From positions 186,001 through 250,000 of the forward strand of contig NZ_SMLM01000002.1 in the NCBI RefSeq assembly GCF_004682015.1: a stretch of DNA of 64,000 nt, given 5' to 3'. The DNA is from Ramlibacter henchirensis (GTDB taxonomy: Bacteria > Pseudomonadota > Gammaproteobacteria > Burkholderiales > Burkholderiaceae_C). The notes beneath the pieces were generated by a model, which made no database searches, had not been told where the DNA came from, and saw nothing but the letters and a program-made list of their open reading frames with translations. Shown here one piece after another: positions 28,148-40,022 of the stretch. Within the stretch, counting starts at the first letter, position 1. The number at the start of each line of letters is the position of its first letter. Made by a program: the position numbers and the translations under genes.

Positions 28148-28756
28148 TCAGCGCGACAGCCAGTAGACGACGCCCGCGACCACCACGGCGCCGACGACCC
28201 AGATCCAGGCGGGCATGCCGCCGCCGCTGCGCTCGGCCACGGCGGGCGCGCGCGCCGAAGCCGACGCAGGCCCGGCCGCGACTGTCTCTTGCGAGGCCGC
28301 TGCCGGGGCCGGGTAGCGGCGCTGCAGCTCCTGCTCGAAGCGCTTGAAGAAGTCCTCGGCCATCGAACGCGCCACGCCGTCGATCAGGCGCTGGCCGACC
28401 TGCGCGATCTTGCCGCCGACCTGCGCGCTGGCGGTGTAGTTGAGTTCGCAGCCCGGCTCGCGCGGCTCCAGCCGCACCTGGGCCTGGCCCTTGCCGAAAC
28501 CCGCGGCGCCGCCCTGCCCTTCGAACTTCAGCGTGTAGCTGGTGGGCGGCTGCACGTCCTGCAGCTGGATCTTGCCGGCGAAGCGCGCCGACACCGGGCC
28601 GACCTTCACCGACATGCCGATCGCGTACTGGCCGGGCCCGGTTTCCTCAATGCGGTCGCAGCCCGGGATGCAGACGGCGAGCACCTGCGGATCGTTCAGC
28701 GCCTCCCAGGCCTGCTGCCTGTCCACCGCCAGCTGGCGGCTGCCTTGCATGTCCAT
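28148..28756 (-). CDS. CoxG-like SRPBCC family protein
   Basis: A 202-residue protein with an N-terminal CoxG/START-like domain (MDMQGSRQLAVDRQQAWEAL, PGCDRIEETG, then ASAQVGGKIAQVGQRLID) and a C-terminal membrane helix after a Ala-rich linker. In CO dehydrogenase systems CoxG is needed to anchor the enzyme to the membrane and hand electrons to the quinone pool. Here it sits between the CoxE-like gene and the TonB receptor. Confidence 0.92.
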   Translation of the reverse strand: MDMQGSRQLAVDRQQAWEALNDPQVLAVCIPGCDRIEETGPGQYAIGMSVKVGPVSARFAGKIQLQDVQPPTSYTLKFEGQGGAAGFGKGQAQVRLEPREPGCELNYTASAQVGGKIAQVGQRLIDGVARSMAEDFFKRFEQELQRRYPAPAAASQETVAAGPASASARAPAVAERSGGGMPAWIWVVGAVVVAGVVYWLSR

Positions 28757-28781
28757 CTGGGGTCTTCTTTCGTGTCTTCGT

Positions 28782-29975
28782 TCAGCGGTCCATCACGGCC
28801 GCGATGCTCGCGGCCAGCTGTTGCAGGGTTTCGATGTTGTGCACCGCCAGCATGCCGTGCGCGCGCCGGTGCAGCTGCATGGCGCCGCGCGCCAGCGGCT
28901 CGTAGCCCGCAAAGCGCAACAGCGGATTGAGCCACAGGAGGCGGCGGCTGTGCAGCCGCAGCCAATCGAGCTCGCGGCCGAGCGCCTCGGGGTCGCCGGT
29001 ATCCAGCCCATCCGTGATCAGCAGCACCAGCGTGCGGCGACCCACCAGCCGGCGCGAGTGGTTCGCGCGCAGCATGGCGAGCGACTCGCCCAGGCGCGTG
29101 CCGCCGGCGAAGTCGTCGATGGCCGCGCTCGCGACCTCCAGCATCGCGTCGGTGTCGGCGTGGCGGAAGGCGGTGCTCAGGTCGGTCAGATGCGTGCCGA
29201 ACGCGAACACGTCGCATCGCCCGATGCGGCCGCCTTCGGCGTGCCGCGTCGCCGCGTGCAGGAAAGCCAGCAGCAGGCGCGCGTAGCGCTCCATCGATCC
29301 GGACACGTCCAGGAGCACCAGCAGCGGCAGCGGCTGGCGCCTGCGCTCGCGCTGCGGCAGCGTCACCACTTCACCACCCGTGCGCGCGGCGGCATGCATC
29401 GCTCCCGGCCAATGCGGCCGGTTGCCTCGCAGGCCCGCGCGCGTGCGCCGCGCCGCGACCGTCGGCACAGGCAACGAGACATCGCGGGCGATGCGCTCGA
29501 CCAGCCGGAACTCCTCGGCGCTCAGGCCGTTGAAGTCCGCATGCCGCAGGCGCTGCACTTCGCTGGCGGTCATGGCCGCATCGAAGCGCACCTCCTGCTC
29601 CGGCCGCGCGGGCTGGCCCTGGCCGGCCTTGCGCGGCGCGAGCGCCTCCTGCACGCGCGGACGCCGCTTGACGGGCTCGGCCTTGCCTTCGCCGCGCGGC
29701 AGCATCTGCGCCAGCAGCTTCTGCGCCATGCCGGGGTCGCGGAAGAAAGCATCGAACAATTCGCGGAACACGAGCCGGTCCTGTTCGCGGCTGACCATCA
29801 CGGATTCCAGCGCGGCGCCGAGGTCCTCGCGCTGCTCCACGCCGACCAGCGTGGCGGCCTCGGCGGCCAGCGCGATGCGCGCACTGTCGATGCGCACACC
29901 GGCGCGCCGCAGCGCGCGGCCGAAGCCGGCGATGTTGTCGGCCAGCTTGCCGGTGCGCGCGTCGCCGAGCTGCAT
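28782..29975 (-). CDS. CoxE-like VWA domain-containing protein
   Basis: A 397-residue protein with a helical N-terminal half and a C-terminal von Willebrand A domain carrying the MIDAS motif DVSGSM. CoxE works with the MoxR-type ATPase CoxD in maturing the copper- or molybdenum-containing active site of form I CO dehydrogenase; in form II clusters the role is less clear. The ATG at 29975 overlaps the ATPase stop by one base (ATGA). Confidence 0.92.
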   Translation of the reverse strand: MQLGDARTGKLADNIAGFGRALRRAGVRIDSARIALAAEAATLVGVEQREDLGAALESVMVSREQDRLVFRELFDAFFRDPGMAQKLLAQMLPRGEGKAEPVKRRPRVQEALAPRKAGQGQPARPEQEVRFDAAMTASEVQRLRHADFNGLSAEEFRLVERIARDVSLPVPTVAARRTRAGLRGNRPHWPGAMHAAARTGGEVVTLPQRERRRQPLPLLVLLDVSGSMERYARLLLAFLHAATRHAEGGRIGRCDVFAFGTHLTDLSTAFRHADTDAMLEVASAAIDDFAGGTRLGESLAMLRANHSRRLVGRRTLVLLITDGLDTGDPEALGRELDWLRLHSRRLLWLNPLLRFAGYEPLARGAMQLHRRAHGMLAVHNIETLQQLAASIAAVMDR

Positions 29976-30865
29976 CACGCCTCTTGCGGCTTGAGCAGGT
30001 CGGCCGCCATGTCGCGGGTGAGCGCGGCCACGTCCTCGCGCTGCTTGAACAGGATGCCGGCCGTGTCGGTGACCACTTCCGGGTCCAGCTCCAGCGTGTC
30101 CATGGCGACCAGCGCCTTGGCCCATTCCACGCTCTCGGCGATGCCGGGCGCACGCTGGAACGCGCTCGCGAACGGCTGGCTGCGCAGCCGCGAGATGAAG
30201 GCCGACACCTGCCCGGCCAGCGCCTCGCCGGCCTGCGGCACGCGGGCCCGCACGATGGCCAGTTCGCGCTCGCGGTCGGGGTAGTCCAGCCAGTGATAGA
30301 GGCAGCGCCGCTTGAGCGCGTCGTGCAGCTCGCGCGTTCGGTTGCTGGTGAGGATGGTCACCGGCGCCACCGCGGCGCTCACGGTGCCCAGCTCGGGGAT
30401 GCTGACCTGGTACTCGCCCAGGTACTCGAGCAGGAAGGCCTCGAACGGTTCGTCGGCGCGGTCAAGTTCATCGACCAGCAGCACCGCGCCCGGCGCCGGC
30501 TGCTGCAGCGCCTGCAGCAGCGGCCGGCGGATGAGGTACTTGGCCTGGTAGACCTCGCGCTCGGCTTCGGCGGCAGTGCCGTGGCCCTCCGCGGCGCGCA
30601 GGTGCAGCAGCTGCGCCGCGTAGTTCCATTCGTAGAGCGCCTCGCGCTGCTCCAGCCCGTCGTAGCACTGCAGGCGCAGCAACTCGCGCCCGAGCGCGGT
30701 GGCCAGGGCCTTGGCCAGCTCGGTCTTGCCCACGCCCGGCTCGCCCTCCAGCAGCAGTGGCCGCTGGAGCTTGAGCGCGAGGTACGCGGCGGTGGCCAGC
30801 CGCCGGTCGGCGAAGTAGCCGACCGACTGCAGGGACTGGATCAGGGCATCGATGGACGAAGGCAC
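29975..30865 (-). CDS. CoxD-like MoxR family AAA+ ATPase
   Basis: A 296-residue AAA+ ATPase. Walker A GEPGVGKTELAKALA is near residue 40 and Walker B VLLVDELDRADEPFEAFLLE near 130; sensor 1 is LTSNRTRELHDALKRRCLYHWLDYP. It pairs with the overlapping VWA gene as CoxD does with CoxE, a chaperone function for hydroxylase maturation. It is more distant in sequence from the other MoxR protein in this window (16838-17758). Confidence 0.93.
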   Translation of the reverse strand: MPSSIDALIQSLQSVGYFADRRLATAAYLALKLQRPLLLEGEPGVGKTELAKALATALGRELLRLQCYDGLEQREALYEWNYAAQLLHLRAAEGHGTAAEAEREVYQAKYLIRRPLLQALQQPAPGAVLLVDELDRADEPFEAFLLEYLGEYQVSIPELGTVSAAVAPVTILTSNRTRELHDALKRRCLYHWLDYPDRERELAIVRARVPQAGEALAGQVSAFISRLRSQPFASAFQRAPGIAESVEWAKALVAMDTLELDPEVVTDTAGILFKQREDVAALTRDMAADLLKPQEA

Positions 30866-30908
30866 GGTGTTCCCGGCGTTGGCCGCGCAGTCGCGCGGAC
30901 CCCCGAGG

Positions 30909-31700
30909 TTAGCCGTTTGCCTTGGCCACCGCGCGCTGCGCCATCACGCCGATGAGGTTGGCGCGGTAGGCCGCCGTCGCGTGCAGGTCGGTGGACAGGC
31001 CCTCGGGCGAAATGCGCACGCCGGCGGCCGACTCGGGCGTGAAGCTGCGCGTGAGCGCCTCCTCCAGTCCCTTGTGGCGGACCACGCCGTTGCCGCCGCC
31101 CGTGACGGCGACCCGCACACCCGACGCGGTCTGCGCGACGCACACGCCGATCAGCGCGAAGCGCGAAGCTGGTTGCTTGAACTTGATGTAGGCCGCCTTC
31201 TGCGGGATCGGGAACGAGACCGCCGTGATCAACTCGCCGTCGCCCAGCGCCGTCGTGAAGAGGCCGGTGAAGAAATCATCCGCCGGGATCTTGCGCTGCG
31301 TCGTCTGCACGGTGGCGTTCAGGCCCAGCACGCCGGCCGGGTAGCAGGCCGCGGGATCGTTGTTGGCCAACGAGCCGCCGATGGTGCCCAGCGCGCGCAC
31401 CTGCCGGTCGCCGATGTGGGCCGCCAGGTCGGCCAGCGCGGGGATCGCCTTGCGCACGTCGTCGCTGCTGGCGACCTCGGCATGCCGGGCCATCGCGCCG
31501 ATCACGAGGTTGTCGCCCTCGCGGCGGATGCCCGAGAGCTCGCGCACTGCGCCCAGGTCGACCAGCTGCTCGGGGTTGGCCAGCCGCAGCTTCATCGAGG
31601 CCAGCAGGGTCTGGCCGCCGGCCAGCGGCTTGCCGCCGGCGCCCGCCAGCCGCACCGCGTCGGCCAGCGCGGCCGGGCGTTCGAAGGTGAATGCATACAT
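30909..31700 (-). CDS. FAD-binding medium subunit of a xanthine dehydrogenase/CO dehydrogenase family enzyme (CoxM-like)
   Basis: A 263-residue flavoprotein subunit. FAD-binding motifs AGGKPLAGGQTLL at about residue 25 and TIGGSLANNDPAACYPA at about 105 are clear. It transfers electrons from the iron-sulfur subunit to the acceptor. It follows the large subunit gene by 16 bases. The order small, large, medium differs from the M-S-L order of classic form I cox operons. Confidence 0.93.
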   Translation of the reverse strand: MYAFTFERPAALADAVRLAGAGGKPLAGGQTLLASMKLRLANPEQLVDLGAVRELSGIRREGDNLVIGAMARHAEVASSDDVRKAIPALADLAAHIGDRQVRALGTIGGSLANNDPAACYPAGVLGLNATVQTTQRKIPADDFFTGLFTTALGDGELITAVSFPIPQKAAYIKFKQPASRFALIGVCVAQTASGVRVAVTGGGNGVVRHKGLEEALTRSFTPESAAGVRISPEGLSTDLHATAAYRANLIGVMAQRAVAKANG

Positions 31701-31716
31701 GCTTGTCTCCTTGCGT

Positions 31717-34089
<2,373 letters not shown>

Positions 34090-34107
34090 GGTTGTCTCCT
34101 CGTGTGG

Positions 34108-34611
<504 letters not shown>

Positions 34612-34780
34612 GTCGTCTTCCTCCAGGGGTTTGGGAGTGGCGCGACGATTGTTGGAGCCGTGCCTGACCCCCTACCTAGGCGAAACCCTAGAAGCGGGAC
34701 GAGGTCATCTGAAATTCTCAAAATGGAACATCCGGGCTCGCGATGATCGAAGGCGCGGCTCAACACAACGGAGACACCCC

Positions 34781-35881
34781 ATGCCGGTCACGGACCAAGC
34801 TCGGCTGCAGGACATCGAACGCGCGCGGCGCGCCGTCATCGGCGAAGGCCGCTGTGCCACCGATGTGCTGGTCGAGCGCTGGTTCGAGCGCAGCTGGATC
34901 GAGCGCTCCTGGCGCCGCTGCCTCGATCAAGGCATGCGTCCCGATCATCGAGTGGCGTTCGACGTGATCCCCGCGCAGGCGATGCGCCGCACGGAAGAGG
35001 CGAGCCACTCGCTGCTGGAGGCCGCGAAGCCGGTGATGTCACGACTCGCGCGCGCGATCGCCGGCAGCCGCTACTTCGCGGTGCTGACGGATGCGCAGGG
35101 CACGGTGGTCGGCGTCGACGGCGCCATCGACCGCAGCGACCGGCGCGCGCAGCTGATCACCCGCGTGGGCGTGGACCTGTCGGAACGCGCGGTGGGCACC
35201 ACCGCCATCGGCGCGGCGCTGGCCGAGCTGCAACCGGTGTGGCTGCACCGCGGCGAGCATTTCTTCGACGACACGAGCTGCTACAGCTGCGCGGGCGCTC
35301 CGCTCATCGGTCCCAAGGGCAACGCGGTGGGCATGCTCGACCTCACCGGCATCGATGCGGCCGAGCGGCCCGAGCTCAAGCATCTCGTCGTGCAGTCGGC
35401 CCGCAGCATCGAGAACGCGCTGACGCTGGCGCGGCCGCACGCGCTGCTGCTGCGCCTGAACTGGCCGGGGCGCGCTTTCGGCGACGAAGACGGGCTGCTC
35501 TGCCTGGACCGCGACGGCTGGGTCGCCGGAGTGAGTCCGGCGGCACGCGAGATGCTGGGGCTGGCGGGCAGCGGCACCGTGCATTGCAGCGAGCTGTTCG
35601 CGACGGCCTGGGAGCGCTTCTTCGATCTCGCGCGCAAGGAGCCCGCCGCGCTGGAGGTGCCGCTGTGGTCGGGGTTGACCTTGCAGGTGCTGGCGACTCT
35701 GCCCGGCCATACGCACGCGGCGCATCCCGCGACGGAATCGCGGCTGCCGCTGAAGGACCTGGAGACGGAACTCATCCGGCAGGCGGTGCAGGACGCGCGC
35801 GGGAACGTGATGGCCGCGGCGCGGCGGCTGGGGATCAGCCGGGCGACTGTTTACCGCAAGCTCGGGCAGCGCGGCCGGTAG
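34781..35881 (+). CDS. GAF and Fis-type HTH domain transcriptional regulator (AcoR-like, no AAA+ domain)
   Basis: A 366-residue regulator. The N-terminal half matches the sensor part of AcoR-type activators (VGTTAIGAALAELQPVWLHRGEHFF, with CYSC at about residues 167-170). A GAF/PAS-like linker follows, then a C-terminal Fis-type HTH (NVMAAARRLGISRATVYRKL). The sigma-54-contacting AAA+ domain that normally lies between is missing; no Walker A is visible. It is therefore unlikely to act through sigma-54. Being divergent from the hydroxylase operon, it is the probable regulator of that operon. Confidence 0.88.
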   Translation: MPVTDQARLQDIERARRAVIGEGRCATDVLVERWFERSWIERSWRRCLDQGMRPDHRVAFDVIPAQAMRRTEEASHSLLEAAKPVMSRLARAIAGSRYFAVLTDAQGTVVGVDGAIDRSDRRAQLITRVGVDLSERAVGTTAIGAALAELQPVWLHRGEHFFDDTSCYSCAGAPLIGPKGNAVGMLDLTGIDAAERPELKHLVVQSARSIENALTLARPHALLLRLNWPGRAFGDEDGLLCLDRDGWVAGVSPAAREMLGLAGSGTVHCSELFATAWERFFDLARKEPAALEVPLWSGLTLQVLATLPGHTHAAHPATESRLPLKDLETELIRQAVQDARGNVMAAARRLGISRATVYRKLGQRGR

Positions 35882-35888
35882 TGTCCTG

Positions 35889-35928
35889 CTCCCTCTCCCT
35901 CTGGGAGAGGGCTGGGGTGAGGGCACGC
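35889..35928. repeat. Dispersed hairpin repeat, copy 2 (inverted relative to copy 1)
   Basis: CCCTCTCCC TCT GGGAGAGGG followed by CTGGGGTGAGGGCACGC, the reverse complement of the block at 24885-24923 apart from the loop. It begins eight bases after the stop of the GAF-Fis regulator. Confidence 0.8.
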
Positions 35929-35981
35929 GCGCGGCCTGCATTCCTTGCCGGGCTTGTTCTTTGCCCCTGCGCACCCCGCCA

Positions 35982-36737
35982 TCAATCCGCCAACGCAACC
36001 ACCACCGCCGACTCATCCACCCGCACTGCCACCGCGCTCCCACTGCGTAACCCACTGCCCGCCGGCGCGAACCCCACCATCGCCAGCCCCCCGGAGAGTT
36101 GCACCGCGACTTCATCCCCGGCGTCGCCGCGTGCCACTCGTGTCACGCGGCCCGTGAGCAGGTTCGAACCCGCAGAGCGACGCGCGCCAGGCCGTGCCAC
36201 CGTCACCGCCGTGGCCTTGCACAGCGCGAGCACCGGACGATCGACCGAGAGACCGAGCAACTCGCCACTTTCCGTGGTGATGCGCGCGGCCAGCGTGCCG
36301 CCACCTGCGAAGGCAAGTACCACGCGCAGCAGCGGCCCGTGCGACTGCAACTCCGCCACCACCGCCGGCAACTGGTTGCGCATGCTGGTGCGCAAAGCCA
36401 GGCCCGCGAGCGACGACGCCTCGCGCCGCGCCTTCAAGCCTCCGAGCACCTGCTCCCGGGTGCGAGCCATCGCCGCACCTGCGCGCAACAGCTGCTTTCC
36501 CGCCGCCGACAGTTGCGCGCCACCGCCGCCCGCGCCGCCCACAGATCGTTCCACCAGCGGCACGCCCGCGAGGTTGGAGAGCATGTCCAGCGCCTGCCAC
36601 GCGGCCTTGTAGCTCACGCCGGCCTGCCGCGCCGCCTGTGAGATGGAGCCGCATTCGCCCACCAGCCGCAGGATCTCCAGCCGTTTGTCGGTGGCGGCAT
36701 GGCCGAGGGCCTGGTCGAGGTGCAGTCGGCGCGGCAT
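35982..36737 (-). CDS. modE: Molybdate-responsive regulator ModE
   Basis: A 251-residue molybdate sensor. The N-terminal LysR-like winged HTH (GSISQAARQAGVSYKAAWQALDML) is followed by two Mop/TOBE-type repeats that bind molybdate (TSMRNQLPAVVAELQ and SNLLTGRVTRVARGDAGDEVAVQLSGG). Molybdate-bound ModE represses modABC. It is divergent from modA, with a perfect interrupted palindrome between the two genes. Confidence 0.93.
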   Translation of the reverse strand: MPRRLHLDQALGHAATDKRLEILRLVGECGSISQAARQAGVSYKAAWQALDMLSNLAGVPLVERSVGGAGGGGAQLSAAGKQLLRAGAAMARTREQVLGGLKARREASSLAGLALRTSMRNQLPAVVAELQSHGPLLRVVLAFAGGGTLAARITTESGELLGLSVDRPVLALCKATAVTVARPGARRSAGSNLLTGRVTRVARGDAGDEVAVQLSGGLAMVGFAPAGSGLRSGSAVAVRVDESAVVVALAD

Positions 36738-36777
36738 GGCTGCGCATTGTGGCGGGAAACGGCGCGCCGTACACTGG

Positions 36778-36802
36778 GCGCTATTCCACCCATGAATAGC
36801 GC
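36778..36802. promoter_or_regulatory. ModE-like operator overlapping the modA start
   Basis: Arms GCGCTATTC and GAATAGCGC are exact reverse complements separated by seven bases. The CGCTAT half-site and spacing match the form of E. coli ModE sites. The right arm covers the ATG at 36792, so bound ModE would sit on the modA translation start or its promoter. Confidence 0.7.
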
Positions 36803-37547
36803 GATGCGCCCCGCCGCCCTCCTCCTTGCCCTGCTCCTGCCACCCGCTGCACTGCATGCGGCGGAGGTCAACGTGGCGGTCGCGGCCAACTTCAGCGCGC
36901 CGATGCGCAAGCTCGCGGCCGCCTTCGAGCAGGCCAGCGGGCACAAGGCCACCCTGGCGTTCGGCTCCACCGGCCGCTTCTACGCGCAGGTGAAGAACGG
37001 CGCGCCGTTCCAGGTGCTGCTCGCGGCGGACGACGAGACACCGGCCCGGCTGGAGAAGGAAGGCCTGGCCGTGCCGGGATCTCGCTTCACCTACGCGACC
37101 GGGCGCCTCGTGCTGTGGAGCGCCAGCCCCGGCGTCGTGGACGAGCGCGGCGAGGTGCTCCGCAAGCCCGGTGCGGGCAAGGTGGCGATCGCGGATGCGC
37201 GGCTCTCGCCCTATGGGGCGGCGGCCATCGAGGTCCTGAAGCGGCTCGGCCTCGACCAGGCTCTTCACCCGCGGCTGGTGCAGGGCGAAAACATCTCGCA
37301 GGCCCACCAATTCGTCGCCACCGGCAATGCGCAGATGGGCTTCGTCGCCCTGTCGCAAGTGATCGTGGACGGCCGCATCGAGAAAGGTTCGGCCTGGCAC
37401 GTGCCCGCCGACCTGCATTCGCCGATCCGGCAGGATGCCGTGGTGCTTGCGGCCGGCAAGGACAGCCCCGCAGCCGCCGCGCTCATGGCGTTCCTGCGCA
37501 GCGACGCCGCCCGCGCGATCATCCGCGCGCACGGCTACGAGCTGTAG
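36792..37547 (+). CDS. modA: Molybdate ABC transporter substrate-binding protein ModA
   Basis: A 251-residue periplasmic molybdate-binding protein with a signal peptide ending LHAAEVNVA. Oxyanion-contact segments [29 protein letters not shown], and [11 protein letters not shown] are family-typical. The start could instead be the ATG at 36804, since neither has a Shine-Dalgarno and the first one lies inside the palindromic ModE box. It is followed by modB after two bases. Confidence 0.93.
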   Translation: MNSAMRPAALLLALLLPPAALHAAEVNVAVAANFSAPMRKLAAAFEQASGHKATLAFGSTGRFYAQVKNGAPFQVLLAADDETPARLEKEGLAVPGSRFTYATGRLVLWSASPGVVDERGEVLRKPGAGKVAIADARLSPYGAAAIEVLKRLGLDQALHPRLVQGENISQAHQFVATGNAQMGFVALSQVIVDGRIEKGSAWHVPADLHSPIRQDAVVLAAGKDSPAAAALMAFLRSDAARAIIRAHGYEL

Positions 37548-37549
37548 CC

Positions 37550-38233
37550 ATGCCGTTCACCCGCGAAGACCTGGCCGCCATCTGGCTCACGCTGAAGCTG
37601 GCGGGCGCCACGACCGTGCTGCTGCTGCTGCTCGCCACGCCGCTGGCCTGGTGGCTGTCGCATGCGCGCGGCCGCTGGCCCGCGCTGGTGGCGGCGATCG
37701 TTGCGCTGCCGCTGGTGCTGCCGCCGACGGTGCTGGGCTTCTATCTGCTGGTGGTGTTCGGCCCCCAGGGCTGGGGCGGACGGCTGACGCAGGCGCTCGG
37801 CCTCGGGTTGCTGCCCTTCACTTTCGGCGGGCTGCTGGTCGCGTCGGTGCTCTATTCGCTGCCGTTCGCGGTGCAGCCGCTGCAGCATGCGTTCGAGGCC
37901 GTGGGGCGGCGGCCGATGGAAGTGGCCGCGACCTTGCGCGCGGGGCCGATCGACGCTTTCCTCACTGTCGCCGTGCCGCTGGCGCGGCCCGGGTTCATCA
38001 CCGCAGCCATCCTCACCTTCGCGCACACCGTCGGCGAGTTCGGCGTCGTCCTCATGATCGGCGGCAACATCCCGGAGAAGACCCGCGTCGTGTCGACACA
38101 GATCTACGGCCACGTGGAAGCGCTGGCCTACACGCAGGCGCACTGGCTGTCGGCCGGCATGCTGGCGTTCTCGTTCGCCGTGCTGCTCGCGGTCGCGGTG
38201 TCCACGCGGCGCACGGCGAGACTGATGCCGTGA
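37550..38233 (+). CDS. modB: Molybdate ABC transporter permease ModB
   Basis: A 227-residue inner-membrane permease with about five helices. The ABC-contacting EAA loop is [24 protein letters not shown], and the downstream [17 protein letters not shown] segment is characteristic of ModB. Its stop overlaps the GTG start of modC. Confidence 0.95.
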   Translation: MPFTREDLAAIWLTLKLAGATTVLLLLLATPLAWWLSHARGRWPALVAAIVALPLVLPPTVLGFYLLVVFGPQGWGGRLTQALGLGLLPFTFGGLLVASVLYSLPFAVQPLQHAFEAVGRRPMEVAATLRAGPIDAFLTVAVPLARPGFITAAILTFAHTVGEFGVVLMIGGNIPEKTRVVSTQIYGHVEALAYTQAHWLSAGMLAFSFAVLLAVAVSTRRTARLMP

Positions 38234-39315
38234 ACAAAACGCTGAACCGCTTGCGACTGCGGCTGGAACGGGCAGCGTTCACGCTGGACGTGGACGTCAC
38301 GTTGCCGCGCGGCATCACCGTGCTGTACGGCCCGTCCGGTTCCGGCAAGACCACCGTGCTGCGTTGCGTCGCCGGACTTGAGCGCGCACAAGGCGAAGTG
38401 CGGGTGGCCGGCCGAACGTGGCAGGACGACGTCAGCGGCGAATTCCTGCCGCCGTGGCAACGCCCGCTCGGCTATGTATTCCAGGAGGCAAGCCTCTTCC
38501 CGCACCTCACGGTGGCCGGCAACCTCCGTTATGCACAGCGACGCGCCGGACGCGACGCCGATGCTTCGGCGCTGCAACGTGTCATCGATCTGCTGGGCAT
38601 CTCGCCGCTGCTGGACCGATCGACACCCGAGCTGTCAGGCGGCGAGCGCCAGCGCGTCGCCATCGCCCGTGCGCTCACGACGCAACCGCAGCTGCTGTTG
38701 CTCGACGAGCCGCTGGCATCGCTCGATCCCGCGCGCCGCCGCGAAGTGCTGCCCTGGCTGGAGGAACTGCGCGACGGGCTGGGCATTCCGATGCTGTACG
38801 TCACCCATTCCGCGGAGGAGATGGCGCGCCTGGCGGACACGGTGGTGCTGATGGAAGCCGGCCGCGTGCTGGCGAGCGGACCTCCCGCGCAAACGCTCAC
38901 GCGGCTGGACCTGCCGCTCACTCGCGACGAGGAAGCGGGCGCGCTGCTTCAGGGTGTGATCGCGCAGATCGATACCCGCTGGCACCTCGCGCGCGTCGAC
39001 TTCGATGGCGGCTGGCTCTGGCTGCGCGACGATGGGTTGCAGGCGGGCGAGCGCGTGCGCGTCCGCGTCCTCGCGAGGGACGTCAGCATTGCGCTGGAGC
39101 CGTCCGCTCCGGGCACGTCGTCCATCCAGAACGTGCTCGCCTGCACTGTCGCGGGACTCGCGCCAGGCCCCCACCCGTCGCAGGCGCTCGTGGCGCTGCA
39201 ATGTGGCGGGCACCAGCTGGTGGCGCGCATCACGGCTCGCGCCGCCGACACGCTGGGGCTGGTTGCGGGGAATAGGGTGTTCGCGCAGGTGAAGTCGGCG
39301 GGGCTGGTGCGTTGA
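38230..39315 (+). CDS. modC: Molybdate ABC transporter ATP-binding protein ModC
   Basis: A 361-residue ATPase. Walker [10 protein letters not shown] is at residues 34-42, the signature [15 protein letters not shown] near 136, and Walker [13 protein letters not shown] near 156. The C-terminal third is a Mop/TOBE domain that can sense molybdate. Translation starts at a GTG overlapping the modB stop. The gene ends 12 bases before the operator array of the nucleotidyltransferase-HEPN module. Confidence 0.95.
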   Translation: MNKTLNRLRLRLERAAFTLDVDVTLPRGITVLYGPSGSGKTTVLRCVAGLERAQGEVRVAGRTWQDDVSGEFLPPWQRPLGYVFQEASLFPHLTVAGNLRYAQRRAGRDADASALQRVIDLLGISPLLDRSTPELSGGERQRVAIARALTTQPQLLLLDEPLASLDPARRREVLPWLEELRDGLGIPMLYVTHSAEEMARLADTVVLMEAGRVLASGPPAQTLTRLDLPLTRDEEAGALLQGVIAQIDTRWHLARVDFDGGWLWLRDDGLQAGERVRVRVLARDVSIALEPSAPGTSSIQNVLACTVAGLAPGPHPSQALVALQCGGHQLVARITARAADTLGLVAGNRVFAQVKSAGLVR

Positions 39316-39327
39316 GGGTCCGCCTGT

Positions 39328-39406
39328 TGTTGAATCTACAACGTACGCTGTAGCATCTACTACGGGTGCTGTTGGATCGACAGCGCATGCTGTAGTATTC
39401 ACAACG
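39328..39406 (+). promoter_or_regulatory. Four tandem operator-like palindromes at exact 21-bp period
   Basis: Four 16-mers begin at 39328, 39349, 39370 and 39391: TGTTGAATCTACAACG, TGTAGCATCTACTACG, TGTTGGATCGACAGCG and TGTAGTATTCACAACG. Each has GTWG and CWRC half-sites around six bases. The 5-base linkers differ, but the period is exactly 21 bp, two helical turns, so all four present the same DNA face. The last ends seven bases before the start of the HTH-nucleotidyltransferase gene, whose own wing-helix domain is the obvious candidate ligand. Confidence 0.85.
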
Positions 39407-39413
39407 CCCGGGA

Positions 39414-40022
39414 ATGATCGTGGACGCAACCCTCGCCTACCTCTTCGGCAGCCGGACCAAGGCCAGGCTGCTGCGCGCGCTGTTTTCCACTCCGCACGAA
39501 GCCTTCCACCTGCGCGGGCTGGCATCCCTGGCCGGCGTGGACGCGGGCAATGCGGTGAAGGTGCTTCGGGGACTCGTGGCGGTCGGCCTGGTCAAGCAGG
39601 TGGCGGATGCGAGGGGAACGCGTTACCAGGCCGACGAAGGGTCGCCCCTGCATGCTGCCTTGAGGCAGCTGTTCCTCGCCGCGGACGCCCTCCTCCACGA
39701 CTTGCGCGAGGTCGCGCAGGCCTTGCCGGCCGAGCAGGTGCACGTCTTCGGCTCCATGGCGCGAGGCACTGCCGGACCGGACAGCGATGTGGACATGCTC
39801 GTCGTGGGTGACCTGTCCACGATCGAGGCGCAGGCGGCGTTCAAGCGCGTCGCGCGCAAGCACAAGAGGGAAGTCAGCGTGCTGGTCGTGGACCGGGACA
39901 CCCTGCGCAAGCAGGTCGCCGAAGGCACAGCCTTCTGGCGCGACGTGCTCGCCCATCCGGTCATCACCCTCAAGGGAGACAACATCGATGCTGCGCTCGG
40001 CCCGCCAACTCTCGCTCGATGA
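39414..40022 (+). CDS. Winged-helix plus MNT-type nucleotidyltransferase protein (candidate antitoxin)
   Basis: A 202-residue two-domain protein. Residues about 5-72 form a winged HTH (KARLLRALFSTPHEAFHLRGLASLAGVDAGNAVKVLRGL). Residues about 100-185 form a minimal nucleotidyltransferase with GSMARG at 113-118 and the metal ligands S-D-V-D at 124-127; the third acidic position may be the Glu of KREVSVLVV. Such enzymes can modify a partner HEPN protein with AMP. The partner gene overlaps the 3' end by 35 bases. The start codon lies only seven bases after an array of four palindromes, suggesting tight autoregulation. Confidence 0.88.
   Translation: MIVDATLAYLFGSRTKARLLRALFSTPHEAFHLRGLASLAGVDAGNAVKVLRGLVAVGLVKQVADARGTRYQADEGSPLHAALRQLFLAADALLHDLREVAQALPAEQVHVFGSMARGTAGPDSDVDMLVVGDLSTIEAQAAFKRVARKHKREVSVLVVDRDTLRKQVAEGTAFWRDVLAHPVITLKGDNIDAALGPPTLAR

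Noticed and set aside
34612..34780. Sigma-54 -24/-12 promoter for the hydroxylase operon
   Set aside because: GGCAC occurs on the minus strand but no GC follows at the required ten-base spacing, and the regulator lacks the AAA+ domain.
39328..39406. CRISPR-like short repeats
   Set aside because: The units are non-identical palindromes with 5-base linkers; there are no spacers of usual length and no cas genes.
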